In this document: one piece after another, positions 10,180 to 18,627 of the stretch
How positions within the stretch are numbered: the stretch's first letter is position 1
Layout of the letters: each line of letters begins with the position of its first letter
Assembly: GCA_963747335.1 (NCBI GenBank)
Contig: CAVVEV010000010.1
Span: 43,879-107,878 of the forward strand
Source: Prado023 sp963747335
Lineage (GTDB): Bacteria > Actinomycetota > Actinomycetes > S36-B12 > CAIYMF01
DNA length: 64,000 nucleotides
Reading direction: 5' to 3'
The notes under the pieces: generated by a model
The model's input: the letters and a program-made list of their open reading frames with translations, nothing else
The model's database searches: none
What the model was told of the DNA's origin: nothing
Position numbers and translations under genes: made by a program

Positions 10180-10295
10180 GAACCTTCCCGATGGCGTCAC
10201 ACGAATGGCCCTCGGCGTGAGGGCCACCGCAGAAGGATACCGCAGAGGCGGTCAGGGGAGGAAATGCGCGGAGCTGCCTGATCCGGAAGGACCCT

Positions 10296-12443
10296 TCAGC
10301 TGGTGGGGCCCTCCTCCAGCCTCGTGATCACCCCTGGGAGCGCAGCGGCGGGGACGGGGGCGCTGAGCAGGAAGCCCTGGCCCAGGGTGATGCCGAGCTC
10401 CCTCGCCGTGTCACGCTCGGCAGCCGTCTGCACCCCCTCGGCGACGACCTGGCAGCGGAGGCTCTCGGCGACGCTGCGGGCGGCGGCCAGGAATGCCACA
10501 CCACCATCGACCCCGCTCCCGGCCCGCGCAACCAGTGATCGATCGATCTTGAGGAAGTCCGGGCGCAGCTGCTCAAGCCGGCTGAAGTTGGAGAAGCCTG
10601 CCCCGAAGTCGTCCACGGCCAGTCGGTATCCCGCTGCGCGCAGTCGGTCGACTCCGTGGGCGACGCTGGGCCTGGCCGGCAGGTCGGAGGACTCGGTCAC
10701 CTCAAGGACGATCCGCGCCGAGCTGGCGCGCAGCGGCCCATGCAGGAGCCGTTCGACATGGAGCTCGTCGGCCAGCTCCCTGGCTGAGATGTTGATCGCG
10801 AGGAAGCCGGGGGGCGCAAGGGCCCCCAGGACCTGGTCGATGGTGTTCTCCACCACCTCGAGCAGCTGCCGCCCGATCGCGACGATCTGCCCGGACTCCT
10901 CCGCGAACTCGATGAACTCGCTGGCGGGCACTGGTTTGCCGGCCCTGGTCCACCGAGCCAGGGCCTCCACCCCGACCGCGGATCCGGACGCCATGTGGAC
11001 GATCGGCTGGAACACCAGGTCGAAGTCCCGGTCCAGCACGGCGCGCGCGAGGTCGTGCCGCAGTTGTGCGCGATCCATCGCCTCGAGCCCCAACTCACCG
11101 CTGAATCGGACATGTCGGTCCCCGCCGGCGTTCTTGGCGGCGTACATCGCCAGGTCGGCGCGCGTGACCAGCTCCTCATGCTGGTCGCCGTCGGTCGGAA
11201 AGGTGGCGATGCCGATGGAGCCGGTGAAGTGGATCGCGAGCCCGTCGACGACGACCGGCTCGCGAAGCGCCGCCAGGATCCGGTCCGCGACGTTCTCGAC
11301 GCGCGCCTCATCCATGCGGTCACAGAGCAGGACCCCGAACTCGTCCCCCCCGAGCCGACCCACGTGGTCGGCATCCCGGACCTGGCCGAGGATTCGGGCC
11401 ACTGTGTGGTGCAGGACCCGGTCCCCCACGGTGTGGCCGAACTGGTCGTTGACGCCCTTGAAGCCGTCAAGGTCGACCCAGAGCAGCGCGACCGCCTGGC
11501 CGTCGACCCCCGCCGCAGCGATCTCCCGGTCCATCGACTGGGTGAAGCTGGCGCGGCTCTCACACCCGGTCAGGGTGTCCCGGCTGGCCACCACGTTGGT
11601 CGCCCGACCGAGGCGGGACAGGTTGATCAGGAGGATCACCAGCAGGGCGATCAGCGCGAACGCACCGAACAGCCGGTCGAAGTACCAGCCCAGCGACCAC
11701 CTGTCGCTGTTGATGTTCACGATCGCAGCCCCGAGCTGGAGCACCAACACGGCTGCCAGCCACCGTTGGATCAGAGTTCCCCCGCGCTGCCACCACAGGG
11801 CGAGCGCAGCGCTGACCAGCGACAGCGCCAGCAGCAGCAGGTCCAGGGCGGAGCCCAATGACGTCAGGCCCAGTCCCGGGACGATGAGCGTGGGCCGCCA
11901 GCGCGTGTCGGGCACGGCGACGAACGCCACGGTGCACACCGCGCCCAGCACGGTCAGGGCCGCTGAAGTCCGGACGCCCAGGGCCAGCCCCGGCCGCCGG
12001 TGCCCCAGCCGGTCGGTGTGGAAGATCCAGACGGCCGCCGTGAGCCCGGCGGCGAACGCGAAGTGCCATATGTAGAACGTCCAGGGGGCCGATTGTGACC
12101 CTCCCACCAGGGGCTCCCCGTCGCTGAAGCTGCCCGGGAAGTACAACGGGAAGGACAGCAGGAGCACGGACACATAGAGATAGGTGCCGCCCAACCACAG
12201 GTAGCCGCGGCGCCCCGTGGCCCTCGCCTGGCCATAGAGGAGCAGGGATGTCAGCCCACAGACCAGGGAGAGCACCAACGCATGGGTGAGGGGGACCCAC
12301 AGCAGCGCCGACATGGGGTCCGTCGCCCGGCCCAGCAGTGCCAGGGAGACGCCGAGGTAGAGCCCGCCGGCCACCCATGCTGTCACCTGCGCCTTGCGTG
12401 ACATGGGACGCGGCTCGTCCAACGAGAAGAGTTGGCCAGTCAT
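10296..12443 (-). CDS. Membrane-bound GGDEF-EAL c-di-GMP turnover protein
   Basis: A protein of about 715 residues with roughly eight membrane segments (about 20-280), resembling a MASE-type sensor, followed by a diguanylate cyclase domain and an EAL phosphodiesterase domain. The GGDEF motif is intact (RLGGDEFG, about 363-370) and preceded by RDAD, placed as an RxxD inhibitory I-site. The EAL domain has VEALARW (about 492), EVTESSD, VDDFGAGFS, FLKIDRSLV and AEGVQT, so the main metal and catalytic residues appear present. It could therefore both make and degrade c-di-GMP; which activity dominates cannot be read. GAGGGG lies six bases before the ATG at 12443. It is monocistronic, and the ligand of the membrane part is unknown. 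Confidence 0.92.
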   Translation of the reverse strand: MTGQLFSLDEPRPMSRKAQVTAWVAGGLYLGVSLALLGRATDPMSALLWVPLTHALVLSLVCGLTSLLLYGQARATGRRGYLWLGGTYLYVSVLLLSFPLYFPGSFSDGEPLVGGSQSAPWTFYIWHFAFAAGLTAAVWIFHTDRLGHRRPGLALGVRTSAALTVLGAVCTVAFVAVPDTRWRPTLIVPGLGLTSLGSALDLLLLALSLVSAALALWWQRGGTLIQRWLAAVLVLQLGAAIVNINSDRWSLGWYFDRLFGAFALIALLVILLINLSRLGRATNVVASRDTLTGCESRASFTQSMDREIAAAGVDGQAVALLWVDLDGFKGVNDQFGHTVGDRVLHHTVARILGQVRDADHVGRLGGDEFGVLLCDRMDEARVENVADRILAALREPVVVDGLAIHFTGSIGIATFPTDGDQHEELVTRADLAMYAAKNAGGDRHVRFSGELGLEAMDRAQLRHDLARAVLDRDFDLVFQPIVHMASGSAVGVEALARWTRAGKPVPASEFIEFAEESGQIVAIGRQLLEVVENTIDQVLGALAPPGFLAINISARELADELHVERLLHGPLRASSARIVLEVTESSDLPARPSVAHGVDRLRAAGYRLAVDDFGAGFSNFSRLEQLRPDFLKIDRSLVARAGSGVDGGVAFLAAARSVAESLRCQVVAEGVQTAAERDTARELGITLGQGFLLSAPVPAAALPGVITRLEEGPTS

Positions 12444-12688
12444 CGGCAACCCCTCACGCGCGCGTCATGACCTCAGGGGTGAGCGCCGGATGCGCCACCC
12501 GTCACCGGATGGGGACCTCGGCAGCCTGACCCCTGCAGTGAATTCACCCTCGCCTCGGTGGCCATGGTGGCGCAGCACCAGGCGGTTGTCCAGAGCCAGT
12601 GCACCGTCAGCGTGAACCTGGGACCACCCACGGATCTCGTCGGGTACCGGCAGCCTGCCTTCGCGGGACCTGCCCCCAGCGGCTGGCC

Positions 12689-13273
12689 CTACCGGTCGTA
12701 CCCGCCGTCGACGCCGGGGTAGGTGTAGCGCTCACGGATCCGATCGCGGCCCTTCTGCACAGCCGCCAGGGTCTTGGTCAGGCTGGTCTCGAACGCCGCG
12801 AACTTGTCCTCGACGTACTGGTCGACCTCCTGGCGCATCGCCTCGGCCTCAGCCAGGGACTGGGCGCGGACCGCCTCGGCCTCAGCCAGCGCGACCTGGG
12901 TCACCTCGTGGGTGCTGACCATGTGCACCTGCCGGGCGCCTGCCTGGTCAATGATGGCCTGGGCCTCTCGGGTGCCCTCGGCGAGCATCCGCTCGACCTC
13001 CCGGTTGGCCTCGGCGACCATCCGCTCGGCCTCCCGGAAGCCCTCCTCGACCACCCCGACGCGGTCGGCGAGCAGTTCCTCGGCCTCCTGCACGGAGGTC
13101 GGCAGCATCGTGCGGATCGCATCGAGCAGGTCGAGAACCTCGTTGCGGTTCACCACGCACTTGTCGGACATCGGCATCGCCCGGGCCGCTTCGACGATGT
13201 CGGACAGGTCGTCGAGAACCGTGTAGACGTCGGCGGTACGGGGGTCCGCGCCAGCGACCGGGTCCTGGGTCAT
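12689..13273 (-). CDS. sepIVA: SepIVA/DivIVA-like coiled-coil cell-envelope protein
   Basis: A 194-residue, highly charged helical protein (Ala/Glu/Arg heptads from about 60 to 180) with an N-terminal block VYTVLDDLSDIVEAARAMPMS and the segment VNRNEVLDLLDAI, as in the mycobacterial DivIVA-domain protein SepIVA. That protein acts in septation and polar/intracellular membrane organisation, and its gene lies in the same rnc/DUF177 region in mycobacteria. GAGGAG precedes the ATG by four bases. coaD and rsmD lie immediately upstream (12-bp gap to coaD). The name is assigned from resemblance and context. Confidence 0.75.
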   Translation of the reverse strand: MTQDPVAGADPRTADVYTVLDDLSDIVEAARAMPMSDKCVVNRNEVLDLLDAIRTMLPTSVQEAEELLADRVGVVEEGFREAERMVAEANREVERMLAEGTREAQAIIDQAGARQVHMVSTHEVTQVALAEAEAVRAQSLAEAEAMRQEVDQYVEDKFAAFETSLTKTLAAVQKGRDRIRERYTYPGVDGGYDR

Positions 13274-13285
13274 CGCACTCCTCGA

Positions 13286-13765
13286 TCAGTGGTCGGACAG
13301 CTTGGCCTGCAGGGCCGCGTGGACACGCGCGGGGATCAGTCCGCTGACATCCCCACCATACGTCGCGACCTCCTTGACCAGGGACGAGGACAGGTAGGAG
13401 TACAGCGGATTCGTCGAGATGAAGAGCGTCTCGATGCCGGCCAGGCCGTGGTTCATCTGGGCCATCTGCAGCTCGTAGTCGAAGTCGGTGATGGCGCGCA
13501 GGCCCTTGACGATCGCGATGATCCCGTTGTCCCGGCAGTAGTCGACGAGCAGTCCGTGGAAGCTGTCGATCCGGATGTTGGGCACGTGGGCCAACTCGGC
13601 ACCCAGCAGCTCGATGCGCTCCTCGACGCTGAACATCGAGGTCTTCTTCTTGTTCACCAGGACGCCGACGGTCACCTCGTCGAAGAGCGCCGATGCACGC
13701 ATGAACACATCGATGTGTCCGTTGGTGACCGGATCGAACGATCCCGGGCAGACGGCCTTGCGCAT
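13286..13765 (-). CDS. coaD: Phosphopantetheine adenylyltransferase
   Basis: CoA biosynthesis enzyme that transfers AMP from ATP to 4'-phosphopantetheine. The nucleotidyltransferase motif GSFDPVTNGHID is at about 8-19, and the second motif YLSSSLVKEVA (the ISSTxIRE equivalent) is at about 125. The 159-residue length matches the family. The chosen ATG gives MRKAVCPGSFDP and overlaps the rsmD stop; an adjacent ATG one codon upstream is equally possible. Coupling with rsmD is typical of many bacteria. Confidence 0.96.
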   Translation of the reverse strand: MRKAVCPGSFDPVTNGHIDVFMRASALFDEVTVGVLVNKKKTSMFSVEERIELLGAELAHVPNIRIDSFHGLLVDYCRDNGIIAIVKGLRAITDFDYELQMAQMNHGLAGIETLFISTNPLYSYLSSSLVKEVATYGGDVSGLIPARVHAALQAKLSDH

Positions 13766-14334
13766 CATGGGTCCTCTCCATCGGACGCTGCCTGACCGTA
13801 CCAAAGGGTCGTGGACCCATAGGCCCTTGGGCGCAACGCCACGACGCCATCTGGCCAGCTGAACTCACCGCCGCGCGTCGCCCGCTCCACCATGACGACA
13901 GCGTCGGGGGCCAGCCACTCCCGGGTGAGGGTGGCCAGGAAGGCCTCGACCTCGGCTGCCGCCATGGCGTAGGGGGGGTCGGCGAGCACAAGGTCGTACG
14001 GCTCGGGCCTGCCAGCGAGGTGCGCAGCGACCGAGGCGGCCACGATGCGGATGCCCGGCAGGCCCACAACTCCGGCGTTCGCCCGGGCCACGGCCGCGGT
14101 CTGTCGGTCACGCTCCACGAGCACGACATCGGTGGCCCCCCGGCTGGCGGCCTCGAGCCCCAGGGCGCCGGATCCGGCGAACAGGTCAAGCACCCGGGCT
14201 CCGACGAAGCCGCCGAGCATGTGGTCCAACGTGGCGAACATCGACTCCCGGACGCGATCGGTGGTGGGGCGCGCCCCACCTGGGGGGACGGCGATTCGTC
14301 GACCCCGCGCCGTGCCCGCGATGATCCTGGTCAC
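13765..14334 (-). CDS. rsmD: 16S rRNA (guanine966-N2)-methyltransferase
   Basis: SAM-dependent methyltransferase for 16S rRNA G966. It shows the N-terminal basic block TRIIAGTARGRRIAVPP, then TTDRVRESMFATL, motif I VLDLFAGSGALGLEA and the catalytic motif IV LADPPYAM. I start at the GTG giving VTRIIAG (189 residues), because this matches family N-termini; a start 13 codons upstream is possible. The stop overlaps coaD by one base. Confidence 0.94.
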   Translation of the reverse strand: MTRIIAGTARGRRIAVPPGGARPTTDRVRESMFATLDHMLGGFVGARVLDLFAGSGALGLEAASRGATDVVLVERDRQTAAVARANAGVVGLPGIRIVAASVAAHLAGRPEPYDLVLADPPYAMAAAEVEAFLATLTREWLAPDAVVMVERATRGGEFSWPDGVVALRPRAYGSTTLWYGQAASDGEDP

Positions 14335-14465
14335 GGACGACGGACCAAGGGGCGGGAGGCGTGCACGGGTCACCTTCGGGTCGTCGGGACAGGCGAACGC
14401 AGCGATGCCCAGCAGTGGTGCATCCTCGGCGTGTCGCAGAACCTACCGTGACCGGCGCCGGGCAC

Positions 14466-16229
14466 TCACTCCAGCGGCGGGTCTGCTGAGTCGCGGACCA
14501 GGAATCCGGCGGGCGTGCGCCAGCTCCATCCGAGGTTCGTGGCGCTCGGGAATCCGTCCTGTGCCTCGGCGCAGGCCGGCAGGTCCGACGGGTCCGACGG
14601 GTCCGGCGGGTCCGGCGGGTCCGACGGGTCCGACGGGTCCGGGTTGGCGACGGCGCACTGGAGGTCCCAGCCGGCGTGGGTCTTCAGGACATGGTGGCGA
14701 CGGCACAGCGGACCCAGGTTCGACGGTGACGTCGCACCCACGGGCCACGGGACTGCGTGGTCGAGGTCGCAGCGCTGGGCCGCCCGGCGGCATCCGGGCA
14801 TCCGGCAGTGCGGCTCCCTCGCACGCACCAGGCGGGCGACGGACTCAGTGGGAACGTAGCCGCGGGAGCCGGTGCTGACCACGGAGCCAGTGGACGCGTC
14901 CGTGACCCAGGCCCGCCATGTGCCCTCAGCGGCCAACGCGCGGGCCACGTCCGAGGAGATCGGACCCAGGCCTGGGGCGTCAGCGGGATCATCAGCCAGA
15001 CCCAGCAGCGTGGCGATGGACACGACCACGTTGATCTCCGGTCGGACCCCAGTCGCACCAGTTGGCCGCTGCGGAGGGGTGTCGATCTGCGTTCGAGGAC
15101 CAGCCGCGTCGGCCGGGGCGTCAGCCCGCATCCCAACCGCGCCGCCAGCCGCGCTCGCACCTGCGACCCCGCCGAGGATCAGGTCGACCAGGGCGTCGGC
15201 CCGGGCCTGGTCCCGCGAGCGTTCGGGGTCCTCCAGACCCTGGGCGATCGCACTCAGCCGCCGATGGATGCGATGCGCGTCGGTGCCATCGATCACGGCG
15301 TGCAGGACGGCCATCCCGTTGCGTTCGGGGAAGACCTGCACCGTGCGGTCAGCCCAGGCCCGCTCTCGCGCGGCCCGCTCATGGTCGGGGGCACGACGAA
15401 GCCGAACCCGACGAGCGGTCCTGCCGATCTCGGCCGAGGTCCACGGGCGGCGCCCCGAGGCCAGCCGGTCACGTACCCGATCGACCACCTCGGCCACCAC
15501 GGTTCGAGCAAGGTCGTCGGGCAACCCGGCGAGTTCGAGGACCACCAACCGGGCACCCCAGCTCGAGATGGCCGCGCACTCGACCAGCCCACGCAGGGCG
15601 GGATGGGCACACAACTCGCGCGCGGCGGCCATCCGGTTGCCCATCGACGCCGGCGACGTCCGCAGGGCCACAGCCAACTCCTCCCGAGCGGGATCACTGA
15701 TCCTCGGGGATGGAGCAGGAGGGGCGAACTCCACCTCGGTGGGCCCGGCAGCCTGAACCAGCGCCGTCGCGCATCCGGCCGCCACCCACGCAGCACACGC
15801 CTCCCATGCCGCGGCCAGCACCACCATGCAGGCGCACGGCGACCCAGGCGCACGACCCGGCGCCGGCCAGCCGGGCGGAGCCTCACCCTGGTGCGGGTGC
15901 GGGCAGGTCCCGCCCGCGGGGAGCTCAGCCAATTCGGCTGCCAGCGCCGGCCCCGCGGGCAGCAAGAGCAGCAGACGGACCTCGTCGCGCATCGGCGCGT
16001 CCCACCAGTCGGCGCCCGTCCATTCCGGACGCTCGTCACACCACCAAGCCCGTAGCACCTGTTCGAAGCGGGGATCCCGAGGCACTTCGTGCTCTCCTCG
16101 AGATTCAGATGGCTTCCGGCCGGTCACGCCGTCCAGCTGCAGTGAACCGTCCTCATGCGGGCGCGGCACGGAATCAACACCGGCGGCGATTCCGCCCCCC
16201 GCCGGCCATTCCCCCGACATCTCGAACAT
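14466..16229 (-). CDS. DUF222 / HNH endonuclease domain protein (13E12-repeat type), probably SOS-induced
   Basis: A 587-residue protein. The central part (about 160-400) is DUF222-like, and the C-terminal HNH nuclease motif has CRMPGCRRAAQRCDLDHAVPW followed by NLGPLCRRHH, with the Cys and His residues of a zinc-stabilised HNH fold. These proteins are abundant and variable in actinobacteria and often behave like mobile or repeated genes; their target is not established. The C-terminus has a Pro-Asp-Ser/Pro repeat encoded by 9-bp tandem units. The ATG lies inside a perfect LexA-type palindrome (16222-16237), which points to DNA-damage control. Confidence 0.88.
   Translation of the reverse strand: MFEMSGEWPAGGGIAAGVDSVPRPHEDGSLQLDGVTGRKPSESRGEHEVPRDPRFEQVLRAWWCDERPEWTGADWWDAPMRDEVRLLLLLPAGPALAAELAELPAGGTCPHPHQGEAPPGWPAPGRAPGSPCACMVVLAAAWEACAAWVAAGCATALVQAAGPTEVEFAPPAPSPRISDPAREELAVALRTSPASMGNRMAAARELCAHPALRGLVECAAISSWGARLVVLELAGLPDDLARTVVAEVVDRVRDRLASGRRPWTSAEIGRTARRVRLRRAPDHERAARERAWADRTVQVFPERNGMAVLHAVIDGTDAHRIHRRLSAIAQGLEDPERSRDQARADALVDLILGGVAGASAAGGAVGMRADAPADAAGPRTQIDTPPQRPTGATGVRPEINVVVSIATLLGLADDPADAPGLGPISSDVARALAAEGTWRAWVTDASTGSVVSTGSRGYVPTESVARLVRAREPHCRMPGCRRAAQRCDLDHAVPWPVGATSPSNLGPLCRRHHVLKTHAGWDLQCAVANPDPSDPSDPPDPPDPSDPSDLPACAEAQDGFPSATNLGWSWRTPAGFLVRDSADPPLE
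14582..14644. repeat. Seven 9-bp tandem units inside the HNH gene
   Basis: Seven consecutive copies of GGTCCGACG or GGTCCGGCG, in the order A-A-G-G-A-A plus a diverged last unit. On the coding strand they encode a D-P-S / D-P-P repeat just before the C-terminus. This is an in-frame minisatellite whose copy number could vary without breaking the frame. Confidence 0.9.
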
Positions 16230-16237
16230 GTGTTCGA
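16222..16237. promoter_or_regulatory. LexA (SOS) box overlapping the start of the DUF222/HNH gene
   Basis: TCGAACATGTGTTCGA is a perfect 16-bp palindrome that fits the actinobacterial/Gram-positive SOS consensus CGAAC-N4-GTTCG at every defined position. The gene's ATG (16229-16227) lies at its centre, so bound LexA would block initiation directly. Members of the 13E12 family in Mycobacterium tuberculosis are known SOS genes, which supports the reading. Confidence 0.85.
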
Positions 16238-16407
16238 TTCTACCTCAACTCCACCCAGCGACACGCTCACCACGCACATCTGTGGACAGCATTCCGGCGG
16301 CATCGCCGAGCCCACGGGGTGCTGCCATCACGAGGTCCGACCCAGCACTCACGTACCAACGAGAGCCTTCCCCGAGGAGCGCCACCTCGCTCAGAGCCCG
16401 CGCACCC

Positions 16408-18624
16408 CTACGTCTTCTCGAGGTACTCCGCTTCCTCCGGGGCGAACTCCCGGGCCAGCGTGCGGGAGAGGATCGGGTGGCCCGACAACTCGGGGTCGGC
16501 GTCCACGAGCCTGGTGGCCTCCCCGCGTGCCCGCAGGATGACGTCCTCGTGCTCCAACACCGACAACAGCTTCAACGACCTTCGGGAGCCCGACTGCGCA
16601 GCTCCGAGCACATCACCCTCCCGGCGCGCCGCGAGGTCGTAGCGCGACAGCTCGAACCCGTCGCTCGTCTCCGCCACCGCCGCCAGCCGCTCGCGGGCCT
16701 CGGTGCCCTCCGGGGACTCCGTCACGAGCAGGCACAAACCGGCGTGGCTTCCCCGGCCCACTCGTCCGCGCAGCTGGTGCAGCTGCGAGACGCCGAAGCG
16801 GTCGGCATCCAGCACGACCATCAGGGTCGCGTTGGGGATGTCGACGCCGACCTCGATGACGGTGGTGGCGACCAGCACGTCGATGCCGTCAGGACGCGAA
16901 GGGTCGGCGAACCGGGCCATCACGTCATCCTTCTCCGCGGCAGTCATCCGCCCGGTCAGGCCGGCAAGCCGCAGCCCGGCCAACGGACCCGTCCGCAGCT
17001 CGGGCAGCACCGACTCCACGGCCGCACCCGCCCGAACGACTTCCGCACCCGACCCGGGAGCGCCCTCCGCCGAGTCAGCCAGCGCGGGCTCGCCGTCCGC
17101 CTCGGCCACGCCCGCCTCGATCCGCGGACACACCACGTACACCTGGCGACCCGCCGCCACCTCCTCGCGCGCCCGCTGCCACGCGCGTGCCAGGTAGTCC
17201 GGGCGCTCGAGCGAGGGCACCACGTGCGTGACAAGGGGTTGACGTCCGGCCGGGAGCTCGCGCAGCGTGGAGGTCTCGAGGTCGCCGAACACGGTCATCG
17301 CCACCGTGCGCGGGATCGGCGTGGCGGTCATCACCAGGGTGTGCGGCCGGGTCGACTCCCCCGCCTTGGCCGCGAGCGCCGCGCGCTGCTCCACACCGAA
17401 CCGGTGCTGCTCATCGACGACGACCAGCCCGAGGTCAGCGAACTGCACGCGCTCCTGGAGCAGCGCATGCGTTCCGACGACGATGCCGGCCGCCCCACTC
17501 GCAGCATCCAGCAGTGCCCCCTTCCGGGCGGCCGTTCCCTGCGATCCGGTCAGCAGCGCGATGCGCGTGGCATCCGTCGCACCACCGAGCATCCCGCCCT
17601 GGGCCAGCGGCCCGAGCAGCGCCGCGATGCTGCGGGCATGCTGCGCTGCCAGCACCTCCGTGGGCGCCAGCAGGGCGGCCTGGCCGCCCGAGTCGACGAC
17701 CCTGAGCATCGCTCGCAGGGCCACGACGGTCTTGCCCGAGCCGACCTCCCCCTGGAGCAGCCGGTGCATGGGATGACTCCCGGCGATCTCGGCGTCGATG
17801 ACCGCGGCCACCTCGGCCTGCCCGGCCGTCAGCGTGAACGGCAGCGCGGCGTCGAACTGGTCGCGCAGGCCGCCAGCGCGGCCGGGCCTCGGGACCGCCG
17901 GAGCGGCCGTGATGGCGGCGCGGCGCTGGGCCAGCACCACCTGGACCCCGAACGCTTCGTCCCAGCGCAACCGCTCGATCGCCCTGAGAGCCTGCCCCCG
18001 GTCGATCGGTCGATGGACCCACTGAAGCGCCGTCGGCAGGTCGATCACCCCCACCCGGGCACGCAGGTCGGCATCCAACGGATCGGGCCACGTCGCGGCC
18101 TCGGGCAGCGCCATGCGCACGATCCGGGCGATGGTCCAGCTGTTCAGCTTCTCCGTCGCCGGGTACACCGCGATGAGTCGACCCGCGTAGTCCGCCGCCG
18201 CCTCGTCTGCCGCCTCCTCATCGACGAACTCATGCTCCGGATGCAGCAGCTGGCGCCTGCCGTTGAACACCCCGACCGTCCCGGCGAACAGCCCGAGGCG
18301 GCCGGTCCGGAAGTTCTTCACGATCCAGTCCTGGTTGAAGAACGTGAGGGTGAGCTCGCCGGTGCCGTCGGTGACGACCACCTCGGTGATGCTGCGGCGG
18401 CGCCTCTCCCCGGGCTTGGACTTCAACGGCCGCGATTTCGCCGAGGCCACCCTGGCCAGGACCGTGACCTGCTCGCCGACCTTCAGCGACGCGAGGTCGG
18501 TGAGCTCACCGCGCTCGGCGTACCGGCGCGGGTAGTGCGCCAGGAGCTCCTCGACGGTGGTGATGCCGAGCGCGCCGAGCGCCTTGGCCGACTTGCCGCC
18601 GACGACTGCGACCAGATCGGGCAC
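16408..18624 (-). CDS. recG: ATP-dependent DNA helicase RecG
   Basis: Superfamily 2 helicase that reverses stalled forks and processes Holliday junctions. The N-terminal wedge/OB domain (about 1-240) includes HYPRRYAERGELTDLASL. The motor has motif I GEVGSGKTVVALRA, Ia PTEVLAAQHA, II VVVDEQHRFG, III MTATPIPRTVAMT and VI QLHQLRGRVGRGSH. The 738 residues are within the family range. Start is GTG, three bases from the end of the FakA-like gene; the recG-fakA-rpmB neighbourhood is common in Gram-positives. Confidence 0.97.
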   Translation of the reverse strand: MPDLVAVVGGKSAKALGALGITTVEELLAHYPRRYAERGELTDLASLKVGEQVTVLARVASAKSRPLKSKPGERRRRSITEVVVTDGTGELTLTFFNQDWIVKNFRTGRLGLFAGTVGVFNGRRQLLHPEHEFVDEEAADEAAADYAGRLIAVYPATEKLNSWTIARIVRMALPEAATWPDPLDADLRARVGVIDLPTALQWVHRPIDRGQALRAIERLRWDEAFGVQVVLAQRRAAITAAPAVPRPGRAGGLRDQFDAALPFTLTAGQAEVAAVIDAEIAGSHPMHRLLQGEVGSGKTVVALRAMLRVVDSGGQAALLAPTEVLAAQHARSIAALLGPLAQGGMLGGATDATRIALLTGSQGTAARKGALLDAASGAAGIVVGTHALLQERVQFADLGLVVVDEQHRFGVEQRAALAAKAGESTRPHTLVMTATPIPRTVAMTVFGDLETSTLRELPAGRQPLVTHVVPSLERPDYLARAWQRAREEVAAGRQVYVVCPRIEAGVAEADGEPALADSAEGAPGSGAEVVRAGAAVESVLPELRTGPLAGLRLAGLTGRMTAAEKDDVMARFADPSRPDGIDVLVATTVIEVGVDIPNATLMVVLDADRFGVSQLHQLRGRVGRGSHAGLCLLVTESPEGTEARERLAAVAETSDGFELSRYDLAARREGDVLGAAQSGSRRSLKLLSVLEHEDVILRARGEATRLVDADPELSGHPILSRTLAREFAPEEAEYLEKT

Positions 18625-18627
18625 CGG

